In this document: positions 47,681-55,927 of the stretch, piece after piece | Numbering within the stretch: the stretch's first letter is position 1 | How the letters are laid out: each line of letters opens with the position of its first letter | From: Sphaerisporangium cinnabarinum | GTDB taxonomy: Bacteria > Actinomycetota > Actinomycetes > Actinomycetales > Cellulomonadaceae | Length of the DNA stretch: 58,653 nt | NCBI GenBank assembly: GCA_003052455.1 | Contig: QAPD01000104.1 | Location: 1 to 58,653, forward strand | Reading direction: 5' to 3' | The notes under the pieces: model-generated | Seen by the model: only the letters and a program-made list of their open reading frames with translations | Told to the model about the DNA's origin: nothing | Databases searched by the model: none | Translations under genes and position numbers: made by a program

Positions 47681-48907
47681 GTGGAATCGGCCTCGGGGAT
47701 CGTCGCGCTCGCGGTGTTCCTGCTGTGGGTCGGCTTCTACGTCCCGCACCGGGTGCGTCACCGGCAGCAGCTGCTGGACGCGCGCACGGACGACCGCTTC
47801 TCCGGCTCCCTGCGCGTCCTGGCCGTCGCCGGCCCGGGCGGCGGGGGCTTCGACCGCTGGGACGCCCGGCTCGACGGCGTCACGACCGTCGCGTCGATCG
47901 CCTCCGGTCCGGCCGGTGGCGGAGGGCGCCCCCTGCTCGGGGGAGCGGGCACGCAGGGCCGGTCCGAGGACCGGACGCACGACGAGGAGGGAACGCACGC
48001 CATGGGGAGCACCGTCAGCGCGTCACCCTCGCGCGGGGCACCGCCGCGCCGTCAGCCGGCCTCCGAGCAGTCCCGCCTCGAGCTCCTCGAGCGGCGCGCC
48101 GCCGCGGCACGCCGTCGTCTCACGCTCACGGTCGTGCTGCTCCTCGCGACCGTCGGGGTGTGGGTCGTCGTCGCGCTCGGGCTCGTCCCGTGGTGGGCGG
48201 GCGTGGTCCCGACGGCGTTCCTCGGGCTGGTGCTCGTGCTCGGCCGTCGTGCGGTGCTCGCCGCGCAGCGGTCCGACGCCGCGTGGCTGGCCGAGCGTCG
48301 TGCCGCGGCCCGGGCCGCGCGCGGCGCCGTGCTGGGCGCACCCCCGGCTCCGCGGGGTGCGCGCCCGCGCGTCACGGGTCGCGCCGTCCACGGATCGCAG
48401 GTGAGCACGCAGATGATCCCGCGCGTCACCCCGCAGGACCTCGCGCGGGCGAACGCCGCGGCGTCGGCCGACGCCGGCGCGCCCGCCGCGTCCTCCCGCG
48501 AGCGGGTCACCGCGTCCGGCGCGACCGAGGGTCCCGCGTCCGAGGAGCCTGCCCCAGCGGCCGACGAGCCGACCACCGCTCGCGAGACGGCACCGGTCGT
48601 CGAGGCCGAGGTCGTCGACGCGGAGCGCGTCCCGACGGGTCGCGCGTGGGACCCCGTGCCGGTGCCCCCGCCGACGTACACCATGAAGCCCACGGCGCCC
48701 CGCCGCGAGCCCGCCCCGCTCACGGACGACGACGTCGTCTCGCCGACGCGGTCGGCGCGCGTCGAGCCCGTGGTCGCGGCCGTCGCGGACGCCGCCCCGT
48801 CGGGCGCCCCGGCGCCTGCCGCGGGCGACGAGCGCAAGCCCTCCACGGAGACGCTCGGTCTCGACCTCAACGAGATCCTGGCGCGCCGTCGGGCGGCGGG
48901 GCAGTAG
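47681..48907 (+). CDS. SepX/GlpR-like divisome membrane protein
   Basis: A 408-residue protein. It opens with a transmembrane helix (ASGIVALAVFLLWVGFYVP, residues 4-22) and then HRVRHRQQLLDARTDDRFSGSLRVLA, the N-terminal pattern I associate with Streptomyces SepX and corynebacterial GlpR, actinobacterial cell-division proteins. A second hydrophobic hairpin at about 148-190 (LTVVLLLATVGVWVVVALG, then VVPTAFLGLVLVLG) is followed by a long acidic, Pro/Ala-rich cytoplasmic region. It ends LGLDLNEILARRRAAGQ, a conserved-looking tail. Location directly after rimJ matches the known synteny. GTG 47681 is set by TACGGT-N6. Confidence 0.75.
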   Translation: MESASGIVALAVFLLWVGFYVPHRVRHRQQLLDARTDDRFSGSLRVLAVAGPGGGGFDRWDARLDGVTTVASIASGPAGGGGRPLLGGAGTQGRSEDRTHDEEGTHAMGSTVSASPSRGAPPRRQPASEQSRLELLERRAAAARRRLTLTVVLLLATVGVWVVVALGLVPWWAGVVPTAFLGLVLVLGRRAVLAAQRSDAAWLAERRAAARAARGAVLGAPPAPRGARPRVTGRAVHGSQVSTQMIPRVTPQDLARANAAASADAGAPAASSRERVTASGATEGPASEEPAPAADEPTTARETAPVVEAEVVDAERVPTGRAWDPVPVPPPTYTMKPTAPRREPAPLTDDDVVSPTRSARVEPVVAAVADAAPSGAPAPAAGDERKPSTETLGLDLNEILARRRAAGQ

Positions 48908-48971
48908 ACCCCCCGGGGGCGGCCGGTTTGCGAGACCCCGCCCTCGGGGTGCTAATCTGTTCCTCGCTTGA

Positions 48972-49044
48972 GGGGCTATGGCGCAGTTGGTAGCGCGTCT
49001 CGTTCGCAATGAGAAGGTCGGGGGTTCGAATCCCCCTAGCTCCA
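48972..49044 (+). tRNA. tRNA-Ala (anticodon CGC)
   Basis: A 73-base cloverleaf. The acceptor arms are GGGGCTA (48972-48978) and TAGCTCC (49037-49043) with discriminator A. The D-arm is GCGCAGTTGGTAGCGC, the loop TTCGCAA gives anticodon CGC, and the T-arm is GGGGGTTCGAATCCCCC. CCA is not encoded. Confidence 0.95.
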
Positions 49045-49049
49045 CCGGA

Positions 49050-49103
49050 GAGACCCTCGCCAGACCAGGTCGACGACCTGAGACGGCGAGGGTCTCGTCT
49101 TTT
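49050..49103 (+). terminator. Rho-independent terminator of tRNA-Ala
   Basis: GAGACCCTCGCC (49050-49061) pairs with GGCGAGGGTCTC (49085-49096). An inner CAGGTCG/CGACCTG stem adds stability and GTCTTTT follows, one of the few hairpins here with a real T-run. Confidence 0.9.
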
Positions 49104-49202
49104 CCCGGGACTTTCCCGCGAGGCCGGCGTCCGTGCTTCCGCCCCGACGCCGATGTCCTGGAGGCGGTGCCGAGCCCGCGCGCTCGGCCGGCGCGCCGGA
49201 CC

Positions 49203-49208
49203 TATCCT
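49203..49208 (+). promoter_or_regulatory. -10 element, leaderless promoter of FGE gene
   Basis: TATCCT, 6 bases, then GTG at 49215. Confidence 0.5.
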
Positions 49209-49214
49209 GGCGAC

Positions 49215-50111
49215 GTGACCCTCACCGAGCTGGTCCCGGTCCCCGGTGGGACGTTCCGCATGGGCTCGGACCGGCACTACCCGGAGGAAGGGCCGGCCCA
49301 CGACCGGCAGGTCGAGCCGTTCCTCCTGGAGCGGCACGCGGTGACGAACGCGCAGTTCGCGGCGTTCGTCGCGGACACCGGCTACGTGACGGTCGCGGAG
49401 CGCCCGCTCGACCCGGCCGACTTCCCGGGCGCCGACCCGGCGGACCTGGTGCCCGGGGGGCTCGTGTTCACCCCGACGGCCGGACCGGTCGACCTGCGCG
49501 ACTGGCGGCAGTGGTGGCGGTGGCAGCCCGGGGCGTCGTGGCGCGCGCCGCAGGGGCCGGGCTCCGACGTCGACGACCGGCCGGACCACCCGGTGGTGCT
49601 CGTCGCGTTCGAGGACGCCTCGGCCTACGCGGGGTGGGCGGGACGTCGTCTGCCCACCGAGGCCGAGTGGGAGCGCGCCGCGCGGGGCGGGCTCGACGAC
49701 GCGGAGTACGCGTGGGGCGACGAGCTCGCCCCGGGCGGGCGGGTGATGGCCAACACGTGGCAGGGCCGGTTCCCGTACCTCGACGAGGGGTGGGGCGGCA
49801 CCTCGCCCGTCGGCTCGTACGACCCGAACGGGTACGGGCTCGTGGACCTCGTCGGGAACACGTGGGAGTGGACGGCGGACACGTTCACGCCGCGCCACGT
49901 CGTCCCGGGAACTCGGGGGCCGGACGCCGGCGGGCGGCCGAACCTGCTGGCCCCCACGACGTCGCCGGAGGTCCTGCGCGTGACGAAGGGCGGCTCGTAC
50001 CTGTGCGCACCCGAGTACTGCCGCCGCTACCGGCCCGCGGCCCGGTCCGCGCAGTCCGACGACAGCGCGACGACCCACCTCGGGTTCCGCTGCGCCGCGG
50101 TCGCCCCCTGA
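49215..50111 (+). CDS. Formylglycine-generating enzyme
   Basis: A 298-residue FGE-sulfatase-domain protein that oxidises the Cys in a CxPxR sulfatase motif to formylglycine. It starts VPVPGGTFRMGSD, with the typical VTNAQFAAFVADTGYVT, RLPTEAEWERAARGG and LVGNTWEWTADTF blocks. The copper-binding cysteines are present as Cys264 and Cys269 in GGSYLCAPEYCRRYR, the spacing required for catalysis, so it is likely a true aerobic FGE rather than a SUMF-like non-catalytic relative. No FGly-type sulfatase gene is in the window, so its client lies elsewhere. GTG 49215 is set by TATCCT-N6. Confidence 0.92.
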   Translation: MTLTELVPVPGGTFRMGSDRHYPEEGPAHDRQVEPFLLERHAVTNAQFAAFVADTGYVTVAERPLDPADFPGADPADLVPGGLVFTPTAGPVDLRDWRQWWRWQPGASWRAPQGPGSDVDDRPDHPVVLVAFEDASAYAGWAGRRLPTEAEWERAARGGLDDAEYAWGDELAPGGRVMANTWQGRFPYLDEGWGGTSPVGSYDPNGYGLVDLVGNTWEWTADTFTPRHVVPGTRGPDAGGRPNLLAPTTSPEVLRVTKGGSYLCAPEYCRRYRPAARSAQSDDSATTHLGFRCAAVAP

Positions 50112-50145
50112 CCGCGGGTCGGCGAGCCGCTCCCGCCCGGGCACG

Positions 50146-50179
50146 GCGAAGGCCCCCACCGAGCGGTGAGGGCCTTCGC
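50146..50179. terminator. Bidirectional terminator hairpin
   Basis: Arms at 50146-50160 and 50165-50179 (GCGAAGGCCC.. and complement) with a 4-base loop GAGC and one internal mismatch, between the convergent FGE and DUF4190 genes. Confidence 0.8.
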
Positions 50180-50202
50180 GGAGCGGCGTCGCCGCGGAGA
50201 GG

Positions 50203-50718
50203 TCAGGGGCAGGTGACGGGCTCGCCACGCACCTCGACGACCGTGCCGGACGGCACGCCGGAGCAGGCGTCGAGGACCTCCTGCGTCACGGCGCCGACGG
50301 TGCTGAAGAACACGATCGAGCCGATGATCGTCAGGACGAGCACGATCGCGCCGACGATGATGCCGGCGAGCGCCAGGCCGTTCTTGTAGCCGGCCTTCTT
50401 CGACTTGTTGAAGGCCACGATGCTGAGGATCAGACCCACGATCGAGAGGCAGCCGAGGAACGACAGCACGAGGCCGACGATCCCCATCGTCTTGCCCGGG
50501 TCCTGGCCCGGGGCGGCGTACGACGGCGTGCCCGCCTGCGGGGCGCCGTACTGGGGCGCCTGCGGGGCGCCGTACTGCGGGGCCTGAGGGGCGCCGTACT
50601 GCGGGGCCTGCGGCGGCTGCTGCGGCTCGCCGGACTGCGGCGCGCCGTAGGTGGGCGGGCCGGACGGCGTCCCGCCGGGCTGCTGCGGGTTCTGGTCGGG
50701 CTGGTCGGGGGTCGACAT
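50203..50718 (-). CDS. DUF4190-domain membrane protein with PQYGAPQ repeats
   Basis: A 171-residue protein. The first 70 residues are Pro/Gln/Gly-rich and include three tandem APQYGAPQ units. Two adjacent transmembrane helices follow (MGIVGLVLSFLGCLSIVGLILSIVAF, then NGLALAGIIVGAIVLVLTIIGSIVFF) separated by NKSKKAGYKNGLA, the DUF4190 pattern. A short extracytoplasmic tail contains two Cys (DACSGVPSG and VTCP) that may form a disulfide. Function unknown; proteins of this type are common in actinobacteria. ATG 50718 has an AGGAGA site. Confidence 0.85.
   Translation of the reverse strand: MSTPDQPDQNPQQPGGTPSGPPTYGAPQSGEPQQPPQAPQYGAPQAPQYGAPQAPQYGAPQAGTPSYAAPGQDPGKTMGIVGLVLSFLGCLSIVGLILSIVAFNKSKKAGYKNGLALAGIIVGAIVLVLTIIGSIVFFSTVGAVTQEVLDACSGVPSGTVVEVRGEPVTCP
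50535..50610 (-). repeat. Tandem 24-base repeats in DUF4190 gene
   Basis: About three in-frame 24-base units encode APQYGAPQ, nearly identical at DNA level with a few synonymous changes. Approximate limits. Confidence 0.7.
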
Positions 50719-50893
50719 GCGATCTCCTCGGCGTTCGGTCAGGGCCTGCCCAGTATGCCGGTCGGGGCGGCCGCGCGCCCTGTGATTCCGCGGCGCGTCC
50801 GGCGACCGGCGCAGGTGGTGCGGGTCACGCGGGCCGGGTCCGACCATCACGAGTCCCTCACATCCCTCGGTCGGCGTGGCGCGCGGGGTGCGC

Positions 50894-50899
50894 GATGAT
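50894..50899 (+). promoter_or_regulatory. -10 element, leaderless promoter of lipoprotein gene
   Basis: GATGAT, 6 bases, then GTG at 50906. Confidence 0.35.
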
Positions 50900-50905
50900 G
50901 GGGGC

Positions 50906-52534
50906 GTGAACACTCGGAAGGTCCGATTCGTCCCTGTCGCCCTCCCCGTCGTCCTCTCGCTCGGTGCGGTCGTCGCACTGGGCGGCTGTGCCGCGGAGAC
51001 CGCGAAGGCCGACGGGCCGTCCTCGGGCGAGACCGGGCTCGTCGCCCGCGCCGCCGAGCCGAGCGACGGCGTCCTCGTGCTCGGCTCGACCGAGCCGGCG
51101 GAGCTCGCGCTGACCAGCAGCCAGGCGTTCTTCACCAACGCGCCCGTCGTCGTGCTCGCCACGGCGGACGACGAGGCCGCGCGCTCGACGGCGGCCGCGG
51201 CCGCCGTCGAGCTCGCCGCGCCCGTGCTCCTCGTGGGCGGCGCCATCTCGGACGGCGGGCTGCGCACGGAGCTGAGCCGGCTCGGCACGGTCGCCGTCGT
51301 CGAGGTGGGAGAGGCGGACGCGCCTCCTGGCCAGGAGGACGCGGGCGAGGAGCCCGCGCGCGCGACCCTGGGGGACGTGGACGGCGTCGAGCGCGTCCTG
51401 CTCGAGGTCGGGGCGCTCCTTCCTGACGGGACGCTCGACGAGCGCGACCTCGACGAGGTCCGCTCCGCGCTGCCCGAGCGGGGCGAGCCGGAGACGCTGA
51501 CCGAGGTCCTCGCCCTCACGGAGCCCGGGAGCCTCGCGGCGCCCGGCGGGCCGCAGTCCGCGGCCATCGCGACCGCGCGCGCCGCGGGTGCCGTGCCGCT
51601 CGAGGTGCCGCAGGGCGACCCGCGGGCGTCCGCGGAGGTCGTCGACGCGATCTCGGCCGCGAAGGCGCTCGCGGTCGTCGGCATCGGCGAGAGCTTCGGC
51701 ACGGCCGACGACCTCGCATGGCGGCTGCGGACGGCCGAGGCGGGCGACCTGCTCCCCAGCGGTTCCCAGCTCGTCCTCGCCGACGGCGTCCGGTACGTCG
51801 CGGTCGAGGCGGACGCCGTGACGTCGGGCCTCGTGGCGGTGGGGGAGCGTTCGGCGTCGGAGGCCGTCACGCGCGCGCAGGAGGCGGCGGCGGCGTACGC
51901 CGAGGCGGCCCCGGAGGACGTGGTGGTCCCGGTGCTCGATGTGCCGGCCACGCGGGCGTCGTCGAACCCGGGTGCGGACCGCGACTACTCGACGGAGATC
52001 CCCGCCGAGGAGCTCGTGCCGCTCGTCGACACCGCGGCGGCCGCCGGGGTGCTCGTGGTGCTGCGCCTGGAGCCCGGCCGCGCGAGCTTCGACGAGCAGG
52101 TCGCCGAGTACGCGGACGTGCTCGCACGCCCGACCGTGGGCGTCGCGCTCGCGGTCGACGCGCGTCGTGCAGGTGAAGGGTCGCGCGCGGGCACGGTGGG
52201 CGCCGCGGAGCTCAGCGCCGCGATCGACGCCGTCGGGGAGGTCGTGCGCACGCAGGGCCTGCCGCAGAAGCTCGTCGTCGTGCAGCGACCCGACGCCGAG
52301 GCGGTGCTCGACGCCGCCGCGCTCGACGTGGGGGCGGGCGAGGCCGCCGTCGTGCTCCAGCCGACCTCGCAGTCGGGCTTCGGCGCCCGCGCGCGCGAGT
52401 GGGGGACGCTGCTCGACGACGTGCCGGCAGGCGTGGTGGGCGGCTGGACCACGGGCTCGGCAGACCCGGCGCGGGACGTCGAGGGCGTCCTGTCGCTCGA
52501 CCCGAGCCCGCGCTACGTGGCGCCGTCGCACTGA
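50906..52534 (+). CDS. Lipoprotein, two-domain paralog A (degenerate C-terminal motif)
   Basis: A 542-residue exported protein. A hydrophobic leader ends in the lipobox ALGGC (Cys28), so it should be a membrane-anchored lipoprotein. The N-terminal half has repeated Ala/Val-rich alpha/beta segments, such as SSQAFFTNAPVVVLATADDE and AAPVLLVGGAISDGGLRTELS, that resemble cell-wall-binding repeat 2 units. The C-terminal half (from VVVPVLDVPATRASSNPGAD) looks like a TIM-barrel-type fold shared with the protein encoded at 54223. Where the paralog has VGVALDPEWRLGPDQ this one has VGVALAVDARRAGEG (about residue 412), losing the acidic/aromatic motif. Function unknown. GTG 50906 follows GATGAT-N6. Confidence 0.72.
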   Translation: MNTRKVRFVPVALPVVLSLGAVVALGGCAAETAKADGPSSGETGLVARAAEPSDGVLVLGSTEPAELALTSSQAFFTNAPVVVLATADDEAARSTAAAAAVELAAPVLLVGGAISDGGLRTELSRLGTVAVVEVGEADAPPGQEDAGEEPARATLGDVDGVERVLLEVGALLPDGTLDERDLDEVRSALPERGEPETLTEVLALTEPGSLAAPGGPQSAAIATARAAGAVPLEVPQGDPRASAEVVDAISAAKALAVVGIGESFGTADDLAWRLRTAEAGDLLPSGSQLVLADGVRYVAVEADAVTSGLVAVGERSASEAVTRAQEAAAAYAEAAPEDVVVPVLDVPATRASSNPGADRDYSTEIPAEELVPLVDTAAAAGVLVVLRLEPGRASFDEQVAEYADVLARPTVGVALAVDARRAGEGSRAGTVGAAELSAAIDAVGEVVRTQGLPQKLVVVQRPDAEAVLDAAALDVGAGEAAVVLQPTSQSGFGARAREWGTLLDDVPAGVVGGWTTGSADPARDVEGVLSLDPSPRYVAPSH

Positions 52535-52555
52535 CGGGTCCGCCCCGTCGGGCAC

Positions 52556-52614
52556 TTGGTCGGTCCCGCGCAGGCGGGTTAGGGTGTTGCGCTCGCAAAA
52601 GCCGAATCGATTCG
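52556..52614 (+). promoter_or_regulatory. GH20 promoter with downstream LacI-type palindrome
   Basis: TTGGTC (52556-52561), 18 bases, TAGGGT (52580-52585). A perfect 12-bp palindrome CGAATCGATTCG (52603-52614) lies about 10-20 bases past the expected start of transcription. Its CG-centred form suits a LacI-family repressor. Confidence 0.6.
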
Positions 52615-52640
52615 ACCAGACCCAGACGACGAGGTACCTG

Positions 52641-54128
52641 ATGGTCTCGATCATCCCCCAGCCCCTGCACGTCGAGCCCGGCGAGGGCCACGTGCCCGCC
52701 GGCGCCCTGGAGGTCCACGCGGTCGGGCTCGACGGCGCCGCCCCGTGGCTCGCCGACCTCGCCGCGGGCCTCCTCTCCGGCCTCGACGGCGTCACCGCGA
52801 CCCACGACGACCCCGCGGCCGGCCCGGCGTCCGCCGCGGACGGCGGGCGCACCGCGCTCGTGCTGCGCGTCGACGGGTCGGCCGGTCCGCAAGGCTCCAC
52901 GAGCCCCGAGCGCTACAGCCTCGTCGTCGACGCCGGCGGGGTGACCGCCACGGCGCCCGAGCCGGCGGGGCTCTTCCACGCGGTGCAGACGCTGCGCCAG
53001 CTCGTCGTCCCGGCGGGCGACGGTGCGCCCGCTCGGGTGCCGTACGTCGTCGTGCACGACGCGCCGCGCTACCCCTGGCGCGGTCTCTCCGTGGACGTCG
53101 CGCGCACGTTCTTCGGGCTGGACGCGCTGCGGGCCGTGGTCGACGTCGCGGCGGCGTACAAGCTCAACGTGCTGCACCTGCACCTCACGGACGACCAGGG
53201 CTGGCGCATCGAGTCGCCGTCGCGGCCCGAGCTCGCCAAGCTGTCCTCGGGCGGCGACACGTCCGGCGGGACGGGCGGCCACCTCTCGCTCGCCGACTTC
53301 CGCGCCCTGCAGGACCACGCGGCCGAGCGCTTCGTGCGCGTCGTGCCGGAGATCGACGTGCCGGGCCACATCAACGCGGCGACCCACGTGTACGGCGACC
53401 TCATGCCCGACGGCGTCCCCACGGACGCCTACTCCGGTATCGAGGTGGGCTTCTCGCGCCTGACGTTCGACCTCCCGGCCACCGAGCCCTTCCTGCGCGA
53501 CGTCTTCACGGACCTCGCGCACGCGACCGACGGCGAGCACGTGCACCTCGGCGGTGACGAGGTGCTGAAGATGGAGCCTGCCGAGTACGCGCGGTTCGTC
53601 GAGCTGTGCGAGCGGCTGATCCTCGAGGCGGGCAAGAAGCCCGTCGCGTGGCAGGAGGCGGCGAAGGCACCCCTGCGTCCGGGCACGCTCGTGCAGTACT
53701 GGGACACCCACCCCATGGACCTCACGTACCTCGTCGACGCCGCCACGGCGGGGGCACGCATCATCATGTCGCCCGCGAACCGCGTCTACCTGGACATGAA
53801 GTACACGGCCGACTTCCCGCTCGGGCAGGACTGGGCGGGGCTCGTCGAGGTGCGCGACGCGTACGACTGGGAGCCCGAGCAGGCGGTCCCGGGGATGCCG
53901 GCCGACGCGATCGAGGGCGTGGAGGCCGCGGTCTGGACAGAGCGCATCCCCACGCTCGACGCGCTGTTCACGATGCTCCTGCCGCGCCTGACCGCCGTCG
54001 CGGAGGTCGCGTGGACGGCCCCCGACCGCAAGGACTGGGACGACTACCGCCGCCGCGTCGCGCGCGAGGCGCACGCGTGGCGCCGCTCCGGCACCGCGTT
54101 CCACCCCTCGGAGCAGGTCGACTGGTGA
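52641..54128 (+). CDS. GH20 beta-N-acetylhexosaminidase, cytoplasmic
   Basis: A 495-residue exo-acting enzyme releasing terminal GlcNAc or GalNAc. The N-terminal GH20b domain (about 1-135) begins VSIIPQPLHVEPGEG, and the catalytic barrel contains PWRGLSVDVARTFF, LHLHLTDDQGWRIE, PEIDVPGHINAATH and the HLGGDEVLKM motif with the catalytic Asp-Glu pair. The barrel end EAAVWTERI has the sugar-binding Trp. No signal peptide is present, so it works on imported oligosaccharides, consistent with the intracellular GH94 phosphorylase gene 6 kb upstream. ATG 52641 follows GAGG at 8 bases. A palindrome in the leader suggests sugar-responsive repression. Confidence 0.93.
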   Translation: MVSIIPQPLHVEPGEGHVPAGALEVHAVGLDGAAPWLADLAAGLLSGLDGVTATHDDPAAGPASAADGGRTALVLRVDGSAGPQGSTSPERYSLVVDAGGVTATAPEPAGLFHAVQTLRQLVVPAGDGAPARVPYVVVHDAPRYPWRGLSVDVARTFFGLDALRAVVDVAAAYKLNVLHLHLTDDQGWRIESPSRPELAKLSSGGDTSGGTGGHLSLADFRALQDHAAERFVRVVPEIDVPGHINAATHVYGDLMPDGVPTDAYSGIEVGFSRLTFDLPATEPFLRDVFTDLAHATDGEHVHLGGDEVLKMEPAEYARFVELCERLILEAGKKPVAWQEAAKAPLRPGTLVQYWDTHPMDLTYLVDAATAGARIIMSPANRVYLDMKYTADFPLGQDWAGLVEVRDAYDWEPEQAVPGMPADAIEGVEAAVWTERIPTLDALFTMLLPRLTAVAEVAWTAPDRKDWDDYRRRVAREAHAWRRSGTAFHPSEQVDW

Positions 54129-54212
54129 CGCGCGCGGGCGGCGCCCGCGGGGTGGCGGACGTCACCGGCAGAACACCCGTCTGCGGTCGCGAGCCGGGGG
54201 GCGGCTGACGGA

Positions 54213-54226
54213 CCATCGATCGATGG
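54213..54226. promoter_or_regulatory. 14-bp palindrome over start of paralog B
   Basis: CCATCGATCGATGG, perfectly symmetric, overlaps the ATG at 54223. Its ATCGAT core is shared with the palindrome in the GH20 leader. Confidence 0.4.
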
Positions 54227-55899
54227 CCTTCGTGACCCTGCCCGCCTCCCGCCACGACGACCCGTCCGGACCTCCCTCCTCCACCCCGCGTCCCGGCACC
54301 CGTACGGGCCGCCGCGGCCCACGCCGTCGTGCGGTCGTGCTCGCCGCGACGCTCACCCTGGCGACCGCGCTCGCCGCGTGCACGGGCGGCGACCCGGAGC
54401 CGTCGGCGAGCACCACGGGACCCGCCGCCGGCGCCGAGGTCGACGGCGCTCGTGCCGCGGCGCCCGAGGGCGTCGTCACCCTCGCCGAGGAGGACCCCGC
54501 CGTGCTCGCGCTCGCGGCGAGCCGCACGTTCTTCACGACCGCGCCGGTCGCGGTCGTCGTGCCGGCCGACGCCGCCGAGGACGCCGTCGCGGTCGGCGTC
54601 GCCGAGGCGCTGGCCCAGCGGGTCGTCGCCCCCGTCCTCGTCGCCGGGGACGACGCGGCGCTCGCCGACGAGCTGGCACGCCTGGACGCCGCCGAGGCGG
54701 TCGTCGTCGCACCGGAGGGCACGAGCGTCCCCGGCCTCGGCGACGTCACCGCGGTGCACGTCGACCCGGCGGCCGTCGCACCGGACGGTGCCGTCGACGA
54801 GGAGTCGCTCGCGGGCGCCGCCGACCTCGCGGTCCAGGACGTGCCGGCGACAGGCGACGCCGAGACGTCGACCGGCGTCCTCGCGCTCACGGACCCCGCG
54901 ACCGGGAGCGCGGCCCGACCGGCGGCCGCGACGGCCCGCGCGTCGGGCGCGACGGTCGTCGACGCCCCCGGCGGCGACCCCCGCACCACGTCCGAGGCCG
55001 TCCGGGCGGTCGCCGCGGCCGGGTCGACGGCGACCGTCGGGCTCGGGGCGTCGTTCGGCAGCCCGGACGACCTCGCGTGGCGCGTCGAGGCGGCCGCGAC
55101 GGGCACGGAGCTGCCCGGCGGCGGGCAGCTCGCCCTGCCGGGCAAGCGCTACGTCGCGCTCTACGGGTCGCCGGGTGCGCCGGTGCTCGGCGTGCTCGGC
55201 GAGCAGGACGTCGCCGCGACGATCGCGCGCGCCCAGGAGCACGCGGCCTGGTACCAGGGCTTCACGGACGAGCCCGTGGTGCCGACGCTCGAGGTCATCA
55301 CGACGGTCGCCTCCGGCTCCGCGGGCCCCGACGGGAACTACTCCAACGAGCGCGCCGCCGACCTCGTGCGCCCCTACGTGGACGCCGCGCGCGAGGCGGG
55401 GGTGTACGTCGTGCTGGACTTCCAGCCGGGCCGCACGGACTTCCTCACGCAGGTGCGCGCGTACGAGGACCTCGTGGCGCAGCCGCACGTCGGCGTCGCG
55501 CTCGACCCGGAGTGGCGCCTCGGCCCCGACCAGGTGCACCTCGCCCAGATCGGCTCCGTCGGGGTGGACGAGGTCAACGCCGTCGGCGACTACCTCGCGG
55601 GCCTCGTGCGCGAGCGCGACCTCCCGCAGAAGGTCTTCCTGCTGCACCAGTTCCGGACGTCGATGATCACCGACCGCGTGCGCCTCGACACCGCGCACCC
55701 CGAGCTCGCGACCGTCGTCCACGCCGACGGCCAGGGCGGCCAGGAGGCGAAGGCCGCCACGTGGTCCACGCTCCACCAGGACGCGCCGGCGGGGCTGTTC
55801 TGGGGCTGGAAGAACTTCTACGACGAGGACGCGCCCATGCTCACGCCCGAGCAGACGTGGGGCATCAGCCCGACCCCGGACTTCGTCAGCTACCAGTGA
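54223..55899 (+). CDS. Lipoprotein, two-domain paralog B (intact C-terminal motif)
   Basis: A 558-residue exported protein. A basic N-terminus precedes a hydrophobic leader with lipobox ALAAC (Cys53). The N-terminal half repeats the pattern of paralog A, with SRTFFTTAPVAVVVPADAAE and APVLVAGDDAALADELARL, resembling cell-wall-binding repeat 2 units. The C-terminal half (from VPTLEVITTVASGSAGPDG) has the look of a TIM-barrel hydrolase: VYVVLDFQPGRTDF, VGVALDPEWRLGPD, FLLHQFRTSMITDR and a Trp-rich end (FWGWKNFYDE). The conserved acidic/aromatic residues suggest an active enzyme, possibly on glycans. ATG 54223 lacks a Shine-Dalgarno; GTG 54232 is an alternative. It lies 95 bases after the GH20 gene. 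Confidence 0.75.
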   Translation: MAFVTLPASRHDDPSGPPSSTPRPGTRTGRRGPRRRAVVLAATLTLATALAACTGGDPEPSASTTGPAAGAEVDGARAAAPEGVVTLAEEDPAVLALAASRTFFTTAPVAVVVPADAAEDAVAVGVAEALAQRVVAPVLVAGDDAALADELARLDAAEAVVVAPEGTSVPGLGDVTAVHVDPAAVAPDGAVDEESLAGAADLAVQDVPATGDAETSTGVLALTDPATGSAARPAAATARASGATVVDAPGGDPRTTSEAVRAVAAAGSTATVGLGASFGSPDDLAWRVEAAATGTELPGGGQLALPGKRYVALYGSPGAPVLGVLGEQDVAATIARAQEHAAWYQGFTDEPVVPTLEVITTVASGSAGPDGNYSNERAADLVRPYVDAAREAGVYVVLDFQPGRTDFLTQVRAYEDLVAQPHVGVALDPEWRLGPDQVHLAQIGSVGVDEVNAVGDYLAGLVRERDLPQKVFLLHQFRTSMITDRVRLDTAHPELATVVHADGQGGQEAKAATWSTLHQDAPAGLFWGWKNFYDEDAPMLTPEQTWGISPTPDFVSYQ

Positions 55900-55927
55900 C
55901 GTCGGCCCGGCGCGACGGGTCAGCGCG

